A DNA stretch of 64,000 nucleotides from Absidia repens (taxonomy: Eukaryota > Mucoromycota > Mucoromycetes > Mucorales > Cunninghamellaceae), in the NCBI GenBank assembly GCA_002105175.1, contig MCGE01000026.1, positions 62,001 through 126,000 of the forward strand. The letters are read 5' to 3'. The position numbers and the translations under genes were made by a program. The notes below the pieces were generated by a model. The model searched no databases. It worked only from the letters and a program-made list of their open reading frames with translations, and had not been told where the DNA came from. This document shows, piece after piece, positions 47,887-62,433 of this stretch; position 1 is the first letter of the stretch; each line of letters begins with the position of its first letter.

Positions 47887-49624
47887 TCAATCACGGCCAA
47901 ATCCAACATCATTGACCACACGCATATGTTCGACCTGATGGTTAGCATTGTAATCAAGATGCACAAAGGCTCTTTCCACATTATCCATCATTTCCAAGGC
48001 ATTTTGCAAATCTTCCCCAATGTCATGTGCTTCATGTAACTCAAAGTGAGGTGGTAAAATAATGTCGATTTCCACTAGCAATCTATCACCAATATAATAA
48101 GCACGAACCTATGTGCCATAAAAAGCTATATTGTAAGCACAGCAACGCTATAAGATTTTACGAGCAAAATAAACGACTTACTGTATCAACTGCCAGAATC
48201 TTATTGGAAAATCGATATGCAAAATAAGTCAATTGTTTGATATCATCTGTATCGGCAACTTGTCCAGCCAATCTTTGTACATTGCCTATTAGATAACACG
48301 TCCCCCCCAAAAAAAAGCAATCAATAAAAGCATTCCAGGTTGCCTGTCCGGAATTGCATTTACCAAGCAAAGGAATAGACCATTCATAAATGATATAGAG
48401 AGATAAGATGATAGCACCAGTAGGATCCACCCAAGACGCCTTTGTCCAGACAGCTATAATATATATAAAAATGAATAAGCAGAAAGTTCAGTTTTTTCTC
48501 TCTCTCCGTATACCAATACATACCAATGATAGGGAAAATAGCACTGGCACTGTTAAAAACCACATCGTTTCTATGATCTTGAGCCAATACTTGTACACTG
48601 GAACTTCCTTTGACACGAGCACACCAAAGCCATAACGCTGCCTTAATGAAGATGTTCCCCAATAGCAATCCTACACCAAGCGCGTCCAAATGTACTTGTT
48701 GATCTGATTTTGCCGGATTTGTTAGTTGTTGAATAGAAGTGATCAGCACCTGACCGAAAGAGGTTGTAATCACCACAGAGAACACAATAATTCCCAAAGG
48801 TTCCATTCTTGCCTATTCAAAAAAAAAAAAAAAAAAAAAAAAAGAGTATCAGCTTTGCTATCCTATTTTCAGAAAAACATACTCTCTTTTTTTTTTTTTT
48901 TACCTTTCCCACCGGATATTTATAATAATCCCTCTTGCGTATGAATAAGTTGGTGAAAAAGATGATGGCACTACTGAGGATATCCAGGAAACTTTCAAAC
49001 GCTGTCGCAAGGATTGCCATAGAGCCAGAGAAGTACGCCAGTGCCATTTTCACCACAAAAAGGCCAATGTTAACAAGAAATGACACGTTGATGGCTAGTC
49101 TAATAACCCAAGGACGTGATGATGCTGCTGATGATGTTTGTAGTGGTGATGGTAGTGTTGAAGACGGTGATGTGTCAGTAGAAAGCAAGGGAGCCGAAGC
49201 ATTTGAAGTTGACTCGATATCCTGCGGTTTTCTCAATTGTTTTTGGGCAGGCCATTCGATTGTGCCATAGGTTTTAGGATCTTGACCTTCTTGTATTGCC
49301 TCGATGATCCGATCTACCTCTTCGAACCGATCTATAAGCTGGTTTTGATGCTTTTCGGCCCCCCAGAAGTATATATATTAGTATCAAGGTGGTTTCTACT
49401 AGTTTCTAATTTGTTTTTACCTTGTAAAAAGCTCGTAAACGTTTATTGGAGATTTCACGAAGACTTTGTTCGGGAACACGCAAAGCATGAAACCGGATTG
49501 GAGGAAGAATGGATTGGGCGGTTGATATGCTGAGGGAGCGATAACTCGATGTTGATGCTTTTTTTTTTAATGAGCAAGGCTGAGTCGTTGTGCTTGTATT
49601 CAATATGGATCCGTCATTAGACAT
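47887..49624 (-). CDS. Cation diffusion facilitator, Mn-type (MTP-like)
   Basis: Six exons join in frame to 451 aa: 49624-49421, 49350-48904, 48812-48524, 48453-48364, 48285-48182 and 48108-47887. The Mn-CDF N-terminal signature RAFYKHQNQLIDRF is at about 64-77. Helices include AINVSFLVNIGLFVVKMALA and a second helix with E187-x3-D191 (ESFLDILSSA). The fifth helix has D296-H-R-N-D300 (DHRNDVVFNSASA), the DxxxD pattern of the manganese group. A cytosolic domain with LLVEIDIILPPHFELHEAHD follows. It would move Mn2+ or related metals out of the cytosol into an organelle. I took the start MSNDGS. An upstream in-frame ATG at 49729 would add a Phe-rich leader that looks untranslated. Confidence 0.88.
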
Positions 49625-49903
49625 TGAGATTCCCAAGGTGTCCTTTTTTGTTTGAGTAAAAATATAAATAAAGAATAAAAAGAGAAACAAGGGAAATAAA
49701 GATGAAACTGCCGAGAGAGATGATTTCATTAAATGTCGGGATTACAAACCCAAGCCATGTCGCAAAGGGGAAAATTTGCATGAAAAAAATGCCTCCCAGA
49801 ATTAAATATGGTGCAATTATATTTTTTTATTATTTATTATATGATGATGAAAATTATTGTAAAACAAGCAAAAAGAAGAAAAAAAAACCGCTTGTAATTT
49901 TTT

Positions 49904-50457
49904 TTATGCGATGACCACAAGGAAGCTAGCCATGAAGAGAGCTGTCAAGGCGATCATTTCAGTAGGAAGACCACCGAAAGCCACGGCATTGGCAGCACTA
50001 GGAGAGCTAGTGGAAGTAGAAGTGGGTGATGTAGCAGAAGTAGCACCAGAGGTAGCACTGCTTTCAGCTGAGCTGGTCTCGGAGCTCACGCTGCTAGTGC
50101 TAGGTTCCGAGGAAGTAGCGCTTGTTTCCATAGAGCTTGTTTCGCTGGCAGATTCGCTGGCAGTACCTGTCATAGAGGTCATCATGCTAGTGCCAGTGGC
50201 ACCCCCAGCATTCCCAGTGCCGCTATATGAACATACAAAAAGTTGGTCAGAATATTTTATGGTCAGTATGGTGATTACAAAAAAAAAAAAAAAAAAGAGT
50301 ACTTACGTGGGGCCTATACATGACCAAGCGTAGAAGAAACAGAAAAAGAATTAGTCGATAATGAATTTCAGTTATATGATAAAAGAAACTTACTTTCTTG
50401 TTGAGCTTTGACAATGACGGCAAAGATAAGGGCAATGAGAAGAAACTTGAATTGCAT
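49904..50457 (-). CDS. Small Ser/Thr-rich GPI-anchored cell-wall protein, 129 aa
   Basis: Exons are 50457-50394, a 7-nt microexon 50313-50307 and 50222-49904, which join in frame. Exon 1 encodes a signal peptide (MQFKFLLIALIFAVIVKAQQ). The microexon supplies the codons of Ser-Pro-Thr across its junctions. The body is almost only Ser, Thr, Ala, Glu and Gly, as in heavily O-mannosylated wall proteins. The C-terminus (AANAVAFGG, then a hydrophobic tail TALFMASFLVVIA) is a GPI attachment signal. A TATA box lies 65 bases upstream. The gene is divergent from PRO1. No enzymatic domain is present, so a structural or surface role is inferred. Confidence 0.82.
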
Positions 50458-50521
50458 TTTATTAGTTTGTTGTAAAGAAAAAGATGAAAAGTACAAGTAA
50501 AAGAAATATCAAGTTTTGAGC

Positions 50522-50529
50522 TATTTATA
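50522..50529 (-). promoter_or_regulatory. TATA box of the GPI-anchored protein gene
   Basis: On the minus strand TATAAATA lies 65 bases upstream of the ATG at 50457, inside the 328-base intergenic region shared with PRO1. Confidence 0.6.
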
Positions 50530-50785
50530 CACTGAGATTTTTTTTTGTCAGTTTTGCAAGGTTTTCACATTTTTTTGATAGCGATAGAACTAAGACATAA
50601 TGTGAACCTGTTTCTTCGATAATGATATTTTACTTTGAAATTCCGCTTGTCAATGTCGGCGTTTTTGGGTATTTTTTTAGTGACTCACTGTGGATCAACC
50701 AGTTTGATGGTACCTAGAAAAAAAAAACTCTTTTTTTTTTCCTTCTCTTTCTTCCCCACACTTTAAATTCTCTCTTACCTTCTAA

Positions 50786-52218
50786 ATGAAACATACTTCA
50801 AAGTCTTCTCAAGCGAATGGTTTAACCATTGTTATTAAAGTAGGTACCACCTCGATTTGTGATGAAACATCTCACTTCCCCATCCTCTCCAACCTTTCTG
50901 GCCTGGTGGAAACAGTTCTCAAACTCAAATCGCTTTCTCATCGTGTGGTGGTGGTCACCAGTGCTGCGGTGGGTACTGGACTTCGACGGTTGAACATTGC
51001 GGAAAAGCCATCAAAGTTAGCAGCAAGACAGGTAAACGATCAATAACGTAGCGCGGAAGGGTATGTGTGTGTTCCTTTCTAGACTGGGAGACTAACCCTT
51101 CCCTTCTCTTTTTGTATAGGCTGTTGCTGCTGTTGGTCAAGGTCGACTCATGGCTCTATATGATGATCTTTTTGGGCAATTCAATCAACCTGTTGCTCAA
51201 GTATTATTGACCAAGAACGACTTATCTGATGTAAGTTTTGAAGGGGAGGAGGTTGACTCAAAGAGATTGAATATGTGAAAACTCATATATTATAAATTGT
51301 AGCGCTCTCAATACCTCAATGCTGTCAGTTGTTTTGACGAATTACTCTCTATGGGCGTTGTCCCTATTGTGAATGAAAATGATACCATCTCTACGCAAGG
51401 AATTCGATTTGGTGATAATGATACTTTGGCGGCGGTGACTGCGGGGATGATCAAGGCGGATTATTTGTTTTTGATGACAGATGTGGATTGTCTTTATACT
51501 GATAACCCTCGAACCAATCCTGATGCACAACCTGTCTTTTTATGTGACGATGTGTCGGCTTTGAAAGACAAGGGTAAAGAAAAATAAAAAAAAAAGACTG
51601 TAAAAAAATTATCGATATACTCAAAGAATCTTCTTTTATTCTGTGTCTGTGTTAGTGTCTGTTGTGTCTGGTGGATCAGCTTTAGGCACCGGTGGCATGA
51701 TTACAAAATTGGTGGCGGCAGATTTAGCGACCGCGGCAGGTGTAGCAACCATTATCACACACGGATCCAAACCGGGAAATGTTTGCAAACTTATCGGCAC
51801 CAGTGACAACGACACTAACAAACCATTGCACACCAAATTCACAGCGAAGAACAATCCCATGGTGGATAGAAAATGGTGGATTTTACATGGACTGCATACG
51901 GCTGGGACTATTTATGTCGATGCGGGTGCTGCCAAAGCAGTGGTGACGGTGGGCTTGAGAAGTAGTCTCTTTGCGGCTGGGATTGTGGATGTCCAAGGTA
52001 CCTTCAATGCGCATCAAGCTGTCAAAATCTGTCTTCGTAGCGATGAGGGTGATGTTATGATCGGAAAAGGATTGGCCAATTACTCTAGCTCGGAAATCGC
52101 AAGAATCAAACGGTGCAACAGCTCGGAAATTGCTACTGTGTTAGGCTATGTCAATGCGGATTGTGTCATTCATCGGGATAACTTGGTCCGCATTTTGGAA
52201 GAACAACAACTTGATTGA
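50786..52218 (+). CDS. PRO1: Glutamate 5-kinase (gamma-glutamyl kinase)
   Basis: Exons 50786-51031, 51120-51230, 51303-51573 and 51656-52218 join in frame to 396 aa. This is the first step of proline synthesis: ATP-dependent phosphorylation of glutamate to gamma-glutamyl phosphate in the cytosol. The amino-acid kinase fold shows [14 protein letters not shown] near the N-terminus, [50 protein letters not shown] and [19 protein letters not shown]. From about residue 285 a PUA domain follows ([14 protein letters not shown], then [15 protein letters not shown]). Kinase plus PUA is the standard microbial ProB/Pro1 layout. Confidence 0.96.
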
Positions 52219-53829
52219 TTTAGCATATTCCCACATCCCCCACCCCCCCACCCTCCTCTTTGTAGTCTAGTTTTATTATCTCCACTCCCTCCTCTGTTCC
52301 TTTTTATTATAAATATTTTTTTTTTTTTTTTTTTTGATAACCTGCCACGCACACACCTTGTTTTTATTATCCAACACACGCCTTTTCTCTTCCTTAGTTA
52401 CATATACACCCAAATTATCATACGCATATAATAAAAGCAACCATTTATTGTCTTTTTTTTTTTTTTTTTACTGTTTTCTTTGTCAAATAGCAATTCGGCT
52501 GCTTTAATTTAGTCTTCGTAAACTGCAGTTTAATGAGAGACCACAGGGAATTTTCAAATCCCGCCCACGTGAATATTTATTTACACCCAATTTTTATTTT
52601 TTCCCTCTCTTTCTTTTCATTTTCATTTTTGCCCTTTTTTTCTTCACCATTCAACTCATTTGAGGTTATAATGATCTTAGATTAGTGTGAGGACTAGTTT
52701 AGAAGGGGTTTCGGAACAGGGATTACAAGAAACATGGTGAAACCCTTTCATTTAGGATCTAGGATTTGGACTACCATTAATTGGCTTCTTAGCGTTTCCA
52801 TTAGCTTATTTTAGTATTCTAGTTTGTCATAGTTTGTATTTATATATGAATTAATACTGTTCAATAAAATATGTTTCTTTTTACATGCTTCAATGAAAAA
52901 TGACCCATTAGTCTCTCTAATGTGTAGATCCCTAATTACTACTCTAGATTAATGTTGACGGTTGTCACCCTTCAATAAAAGATATCCATTTATAGTGTTT
53001 CTCGTGCGTTGTCTTCCTCGTACTGTATATTATATCTCTTTTTACATTCGTCCCTTTAGATTGTTATTGATTATTCATCAGATCTCCAGTAATCTTCCTC
53101 ATGTGACCTCGAATAGATTCTTTGTAGTGTGTTTTTGCTGTGTATTGCTGGCGTGGGTTTGCCCGTGAGGGGTGAGGTATTTTTTTAGACTATTTTATTG
53201 TTTTTACTGTAAAAATAAAATCCTCTCTTGCATATGATCTATTTCATATATCACTAGCTCAAAACACTATTTCTCACCAATATAATGAGGATCCTCGTAA
53301 TTTGTATCTAACTTCACTCACTTCTCCACCCCCCCCCCCCAAAATTTATGATGCTTAGTAGGCCTCATCCAGCTAAAAATTCATGTTTTCCAGAAAAGTA
53401 TACCCATTTCTGTGATTTATCGTTATTCCAAGTATCATAATACGGATCCCTACTGTATAATGTCTGAACCACGCCTAGCCACATTGGTTTCATTATCATT
53501 CACCACCCCCCTGTTTATCATACATAAAATGAAAAATTCTCATCATCATTTGACTAAAAAAAAGAGGCAACACTAATCAGCATACCCACAAATATATAGT
53601 CTTCGAGGAAAACATACTGTTGCTGTCACTGATAAAAGACGTAATAAGACAAGACTAGACAAAATACTCTAACACACATACACACATACTCTACACATAC
53701 ACATACACATACACATATACGCATTCACAGTACACACACATATATATATATCCCAACCAATATGTAAAATAAGACGAGACAAAGTATACAAGACAAAAAA
53801 AAAATAGATAGAATCTTTATTTTATTTAA
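52219..53829. other. Intergenic region with repeat copy C
   Basis: After the PRO1 3' UTR (T-run 52317-52335) comes repeat copy C (about 52556 to at least 53130). Beyond it is AT-rich sequence with a C-run near 53331-53340 and an ACACAT microsatellite near 53670-53750. No gene is supported. Confidence 0.55.
52556..53130 (+). repeat. Dispersed repeat family, copy C
   Basis: It starts AAATCCCGCCCACGTG, followed by ATATTTATTTA and a C/T tract. The core contains a hairpin (52702-52712 with 52739-52749), ATTACAAGAAACATGG, CTTTCATTTAGGATCTAGG, and at about 52860 TTCAATAAAATATG. The TTAGTCTCTCTAATG...TAGATCCC block follows near 52910. Homology to copies A and B continues weakly to about 53130 or beyond. 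Confidence 0.8.
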
Positions 53830-56800
53830 TTATTGGGCAATGACTTTTTTCAATTCAAACAAACGTTTCGACAAATCATCACGTTCATCTTCACTTTGGG
53901 CATACCGCATTTTGATATCGATGAGAAGGGCTTCGGTGGCGGCAAGTTGGTCTTCCAGATGGGCGTTCCTTTCATTCAGTGAAGCATTTTCGTTACAGAG
54001 GGCGTCGAATTCCGTCTTATAGTTTGCCTCGACCTTGGATGGTAAAGCTGCCGTTTCCGATCGTAACGAATCCACCACCGTTTTCAGAGATGCCTGCTCG
54101 TCTTGCAATTGCTGTCGTTGGTGCTGACTGTCCTGCAGTTGTTCCGTGACGTCCTGATATTCCTTTTGCGAGTCGGTTTTTGATTGGGAAAGCTGATCCA
54201 CCGTGTGCTGAAGACTGGCTTGTTGTGCTTGTAGCGATGTCAATAACTGCACATCTTGCTCGTCCTTCGCCACCTGTGCCTTGTGTTCCTTTTCCAATTG
54301 CACAAGTCGTTTTCGTGGTATGTCCCATTCATTGGCATCGTGGACTAATTGGTGTTCATCATCCTAAGAAAAAAACGAAGAAGACAGAAACCGGCGCGCA
54401 CGCAAGTGAGTGTTGGTTGTTGTATATAAGAGTGTGCGGATTTTTTTTTTTTTTTTTACCTTGTATTCTTCAAATAGTCCGGTTTTCAGGAAATCCAACA
54501 AATGTTCAAAATCCAATTGCAATAGATGAGTCTCGTTCCGTTTGAGTAATGCCAGGGCAAATTTCAGCACTGCCTCGAGACCTTGAGCAAACATCATATC
54601 ATAGATTCGGAAGACAAGCTCCAAGGGGAATTTGTAAGCAAAGAGCGTCATGAACCATTGGGAAGCATACATGGTAGCATCAATATCAAGGCGTTTGAAA
54701 TGACGAGAAATATGGGGTAAATGGTCAGCAACAAGACAATCAAATTGGTATAATCGTAGATGGAGTCCTTCCATGTTGGGGGTAAAATGGCCGCGAAGAC
54801 CATAACTTGACATGAGCCTGATCAATACACAGAACGCTTCTTCATCAGGCATCTGAGTTTTTTTTTTTTTGCCATAAGGAAAAACAATATTTTTTGTTAA
54901 TACACAGGGGGGTTTTTTTTTGATTTTTTTTTTCCTGAAGGACTTACATTCAATAACAGAGGACCTACAATAAAAGCAAGACCTTGGCAATAGCCCACCT
55001 CGGTATCGTAAACGCTGTAGGCTCGGATCACGTTGTACAAGCCTTCTTGCCCCACGCCGCCTTGGTCCTTGAAGTAAGTATGATCGGGGAAAGTACGGGC
55101 CAAATCACGTTGAATCATTTTGTCATAAGGGCTAGAGGTCCGAAGTAAATCAATGTATTGTTCATCCAAGGTTTTGCTATTGGACAGCAATTGCCACACC
55201 ATCCCACGCAGTGGCGGAGGCACCCCTTTTTGCACTTGACTTGGTAAGGTTTTGCTTTTTTGTACTTGATCAAAATCACAAACGACAGAGGTCCAGAATT
55301 CTATTCAAAAATAAAAATAAAAATAAAAAAATTAGTAAAATCCCATCTAGTATCTCACTTGGTTACTCACAGCAACAACACCAACATCACTTACCCCAAT
55401 CATATTCATCATTGTTGTTTGGTTCAGTGCCACCGCCGCCAACGCTGCTAGTGCCAGTACTATTTCCGCCACTGGAAGACGCAAGGACTAGACTTTGTCG
55501 GATGGTTTGACGTTTCAGATTCAATAATCGTTGGGCCTTGGGATCGTTTCCATTGTCGCTGTTTAATTGTTCCATTTGCGCCAAAAGTGATTCCTGAAAC
55601 CCTGGTAATGCACAGCTGGGCGGTCGAGACTGTCGTTTTGTGAAATTGGCGGAAGGGCGGACCACTTTCTTGGCGTTGGATGCTGCTGTTGTGTTGTTGT
55701 TATTGCTGCCAGAGGCGGTTGATTTGAACGGTGACCATAAACCGGAGACAAATCGTTGTGTGGTGCTTGATCGTGATGGTGTCATTGTAGGCGTTGTTGT
55801 TGTTGCTGTTGTTGTGGTACTATGGGATGATACTGGTGTGGGTGATGTCGTATCAATGGGTGTCGGTTTCATGGATCGATCTTTTGGAGGGAGAGGAGGT
55901 AGTTCAGAGGATGCAGTTGTCGGAGATTTGACTGATTTGGTGACAGTGTTGGTCATATTGGATACTGCATTTGTAGCCACTTGTAAAATCGATGATTTGT
56001 TTGTGATGTCTGTTGTTGATTCCACTGGGGTGGTGGCACTGGCATTAGGGTCTTCCAAGAGAGATATTTCGTTGAGATCCGAGGCTGAAACAGCACTGAG
56101 ACGATGTGCGCTTCTGGTGTTGGCGGTGGAATCGGTGGTGGAAAGGTGATGGGGGTGTTCATGATCTGAATTCTCCAAATTCACCGCGCTGTAATCTTCA
56201 TCCATGGCGACTGATTTTTTCAAAGCATCCGTACTGAATTCGTCGCTGTCCAGTTCATCATCCAAGGTTGGTGTAGTGGTACCGGTGTTTGCTGATTGGC
56301 TACGATCCATGACCATAGGCACCTCGTCAAAGCCATCATCCACCGAGGAAGATGAAGGAGATGAGTGGTATGAAGAGACATTGGGATTGTTTGAAGGGGT
56401 CAAAGAGTCAGAAGGTTTGTTATTATCCAAGGAAGTAATTTGATCATGATATTCGGTTTCTTGGGAGGTCCGTTGTAGCTCTGTTTGCTGATCCATCGAA
56501 TCCAAATGGAAGGATTCATTGTCCATATATTCACTTTCGTTGGAATAGACGCTAGAAGAATCGCTATCACTGTCGTTATGGCGAGATTTCGGGGTTGGGG
56601 TTGGGGTTGGTGCTGGATGTTGGTGTTGATGTTGTTGAGAATGGTGAGATTGTGCAGGCTCGAAGTCAGAATCTGAGCCAGAGGTATCATCATCGAGTTC
56701 ATCATCGGTACGGACATGAACAACACAGCCTACATTATCTTCATATCTTGTCTTGTGAGGATTTTCCAGAGGATCTACAGCTGCAATGTAGTCTTTGTGG

Positions 56801-56943
56801 TCGAAAGTATCAGAGGATCGAGTAGAGGCATCAGAATAATAGGCGACATCTTCATCACCATAGTCCGAGACAGAGTAAGTTGAGTGATCAGACTCTAGAC
56901 TTTGCTGCAAAGGTGAAGGTCTATTTTCAGTGAGCGTACTCAT
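53830..56943 (-). CDS. GYP5: TBC-domain RabGAP, Gyp5/EVI5 type
   Basis: Four exons (56943-55395, 55300-54948, 54852-54460, 54363-53830) join in frame to 942 aa. The first roughly 510 residues are acidic, Ser/Thr-rich and disordered. The TBC domain spans about 545-760: GVPPPLRGMVWQLLSNSK, the arginine finger in IQRDLARTFPDH, the glutamine finger in GYCQGLAFIVGPLL, then YASQWFMTLFAYKFPLELVF. A C-terminal coiled coil (LQAQQASLQHTVDQLSQSK to the end) follows, as in Gyp5/Gyl1 and EVI5. Such proteins accelerate GTP hydrolysis on Ypt1/Sec4-type Rabs and act in ER-Golgi or polarised exocytosis. It is divergent from the small membrane protein at 57160, sharing 216 bases. Confidence 0.92.
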
Positions 56944-57159
56944 GGAAGAGCATTAATAACAATAAAAGTGATAAAAGATGAAGGGAAAAAAAAGAGGGGA
57001 AATTGGAAAAAAAAGGAACGAAAATTAAAAAAATATATTTTTTGTACTTGTGCTACTCCTGTTTTAAATATCCGCCCTGGAGTGTCATCAAAAAATGTTG
57101 TCAAGCTTTTTTTTTTTTTTTTTTTTTTTCTCTCTTTCAATATTATATCCAAGCGGACG

Positions 57160-57804
57160 ATGACACTTCCACTCATCCTACTTATTAACGTAAGCAAACA
57201 AAACTGAATGTTGCGGGATTTTATAGAATTCTGTACGTATTTATGGTGTATATTATTTGTATATCCTTGGAAGCTTGGTTTAGGTACGGTGATTCAGGCG
57301 GCCAATCCAATCATGTTTTGCAAGTGTTTTTGCGGGTCAAACAGCACCATCTTTGAACTGCCTGTCATCGAAAAACCTTGTGGTAATTGTACAAAGCAGT
57401 TTTGTTTGGATAATGTTGAAAATGGGATGTGTGATGGTATCGCTGATGAAACATGTCCGAGCAATGACTTCAAAACAGCTTGTTTTGGTAAGGCAGAAAA
57501 AAAGGTCGATCATACACAGGCTAACACTTATATGCTACAGAACTAACTATTTGAATTTTTATTGTAGCACGGGATTCATTCAAGGACGAAATTATAGTGC
57601 GCATCTTTTTGATCACTGTTCTGGGTCTTGTGTTGTTTGCTATCATTATGCCTTTCTATAACCACTGGAACAAGGTAGTAATATATATGCATGTATTTTA
57701 TTAGCACACATATCTTGAAAACTGATTTTGATGAATTCACTTAGAAACGATTACAAAGACAGCAATATACACCAGTAGCGGATCAAGACTCCCCTTCGCA
57801 ATGA
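57160..57804 (+). CDS. Small Cys-rich type I membrane protein, 128 aa
   Basis: Exons 57160-57189, 57298-57487, 57568-57674 and 57745-57804 join in frame. A short hydrophobic start (MTLPLILLIN) is followed by a Cys-rich lumenal or extracellular part: FCKCFCGSNSTIFELP, CGNCTKQFCLDN, CDGIADETCPSNDFKTACF. A transmembrane helix comes next (RIFLITVLGLVLFAIIMPF) and then a basic cytosolic tail (KRLQRQQYTPVADQD). The pattern of paired Cys, then ARDSFKDEIIV and one helix recurs in small uncharacterised fungal membrane proteins. The first intron acceptor was placed at 57297 because it is the only choice that keeps phase. Confidence 0.65.
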
Positions 57805-59766
57805 AAAAATGTGACATTTATACCCCTTCGTCCCTGCCCTTTCTCTTTTTTGATATAGATGTAGTATACGTAGTGCAATTCATTATATTCATTCACATAT
57901 ACACCCCTTCCCCCCATCTTCTTTTTGTATTTATTTTTTAACTTTAATAAATGCTCTAGTGCACCATTGGAGCTTTGAAAAATCATACGTTTACTGGGTA
58001 TCATGGTTTTTTTTTTTTTTTTTTTTTTGAAATTGTTGGAGTCTAGGATGAAACTAAATGTATCTGTCATTCGCAAATTGGTAGACAGTCCTTTGGGATG
58101 TTTGACCTAATATTATTATATATACGCAATGAAAATAGTGAAGCAAATATATGCGTGGGGCTCAGTGTAGTGGAGGCTATAATGTATTGTAGGGAAGGCT
58201 ACGTTGATCAGTATAAATGGCGGAGCAGAAATTACACCAGTGCTTATACTAAGTGACCTTGAAGCCGTCAACTGTCGCTGGGACTAAAGGAAAGTCTGGG
58301 AGGAAATCTTCGCTGTTAAAAGCGAGAAGGCAAGTGAAATATTTACTAAGAGCGTTTCCACTTCCAAAACGACATTGGTCTAGCTCGCAGAAATAGGGTT
58401 ATGATTCGCATTGAATGGCCTAGAATTGTCAGTCGGTGAATTCTAGAGGCCGGGGGGGGGTGGTAGTGCGTAAGTGAAAAAACAGGAGAAATGTCCTTCA
58501 GCGGTTATTACACTCTTGGTTTGGTCTGAGGGGGCTAATGTAGCAAGAATAGGTTCATATTTTCATATCAAGTAACCTAGAACTGCTAGCCAGTCGCTGG
58601 ACTCTGCGGGGGAAAATAGTTACAGTGGGTAGGGTTGAAGAATGGTATTGATAGGACTCTCAAAAAATAGTCGTATTTTTACTCATTATGAATTGGGTCA
58701 GAGAATGGGCAATAAAAAAACATAATTTATTTGAAGGAATACGGTAGATACTGAGCTAAGAGTGCGGGGTTCAATGTAACGAGGGACTAAATGGAATGAT
58801 CTATAGGAGAAAACATGAAATAGACTAATAGGATAGCAGAAGAATGATCAGAACTAATTAATACGAACAATTGTAAAAAAAATAATAATCTATGATATTG
58901 TATAAGGTATGAGACGGGTTAAAATATTGAAGCCAAACAATAGATGCAAAGGGGGAAGGATGCTAAAAAGGAATCTATTGCACAAAACATGAGAGAGACT
59001 AACGGAACATATTCATCATTGAAGCTTGGGAAAGAAAGACATATTTTATTCAGATGGAGACAAAAACTATGGACAAACTAACACTAAACAAAGTTAATGA
59101 AGACGCTAATAAGCCAACTAATGGTAGTCCAAAATCCTAGATCCAAAATGAAAGGGTTTCACCATGCATCTTGTAAGCCTTGTTCTGAAAACCCTTTTAA
59201 ACTAGTCCTGACACTAATCTAAGTCCAACATACCTCATAGAAGTCGAATGGTGAAGAAAAAAAAAGAAAAAAAAAGAAAGTGAAAAAAAAGAAAGGGAAA
59301 GAGGAAAGGAAAAAAAATTGGGAGAAAAAATAAAAAATCCACGTGTGCGGATTCTGAAATATTTTCTAGCGCAACCTCAATCAACGCAAATCAACCACAT
59401 ACAGAAGCAACCCTTATCCCATCAAACATAAAGTGAATACAAGTGAATACATGTCTGCAGTGTAAAACCACCAGAAAAATAAAATAAAATTTATAAATGT
59501 TTGCCCTTTTTATTTACAAAACTGTTTTTTTCTTGTCATTCAAAAATAAAAAATAATAATAGAATGAAATAAAGCGGAAGAGATAAAAGAAGGACGAGGG
59601 GACTATAAATGGTGAGTGAGGATGAAACTAATGTAACATCAGATATAAAGTAAGCTAAAATGAAGATGCTGATAAAAAGGAAGTAAACGGATGAAGAAGG
59701 GGGAAGTGGAATATGTGTTTGTGTATAAGTACCCCACCGCAACTAAACTACAAGTTATTTTATCCT
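57805..59766. other. Intergenic region with reverse repeat copy E
   Basis: After the 3' UTR with AATAAATG near 57946 and a T-run near 58005-58028, most of the space is reverse copy E and its extension (about 58200-59355). The remainder up to 59766 is AT-rich and forms the GFA1 3' flank. No gene is supported. Confidence 0.6.
58200..59355 (-). repeat. Dispersed repeat family, copy E (reverse, long)
   Basis: Read on the minus strand it starts near 59355 with CCGCACACGTGGATTTTTTA and then a C/T tract. The core follows: arms at 59187-59198 and 59151-59162 of the hairpin, CTTACAAGATGCATGG, CTTTCATTTTGGATCTAGG, and ATCTGAATAAAATATG near 59045. The TTAGTCTCTCTCATG...ATAGATTCC block is near 58975-59010. 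A second diverged TTAGTCTATTTCATG...ATAGATC block near 58800-58835 suggests partial duplication. The far end (58200) is approximate. Confidence 0.7.

Positions 59767-62433
<2,667 letters not shown>

Noticed and set aside
49624..49729. Upstream ATG extending the CDF transporter with a hydrophobic leader
   Set aside because: The added 35 residues are Phe/Leu-rich from a T-run, the family lacks a signal peptide, and MSNDGS starts just before ordinary coding sequence.
53670..53750. ACACAT repeats as a telomere-like or CRISPR-like array
   Set aside because: The units are a dinucleotide/hexanucleotide microsatellite without unique spacers and not a telomere motif.
55640..56149. 169-codon plus-strand ORF opposite the Gyp5-like gene
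   Set aside because: Shadow of the Ser/Thr/Asp-rich N-terminus of the minus-strand gene.
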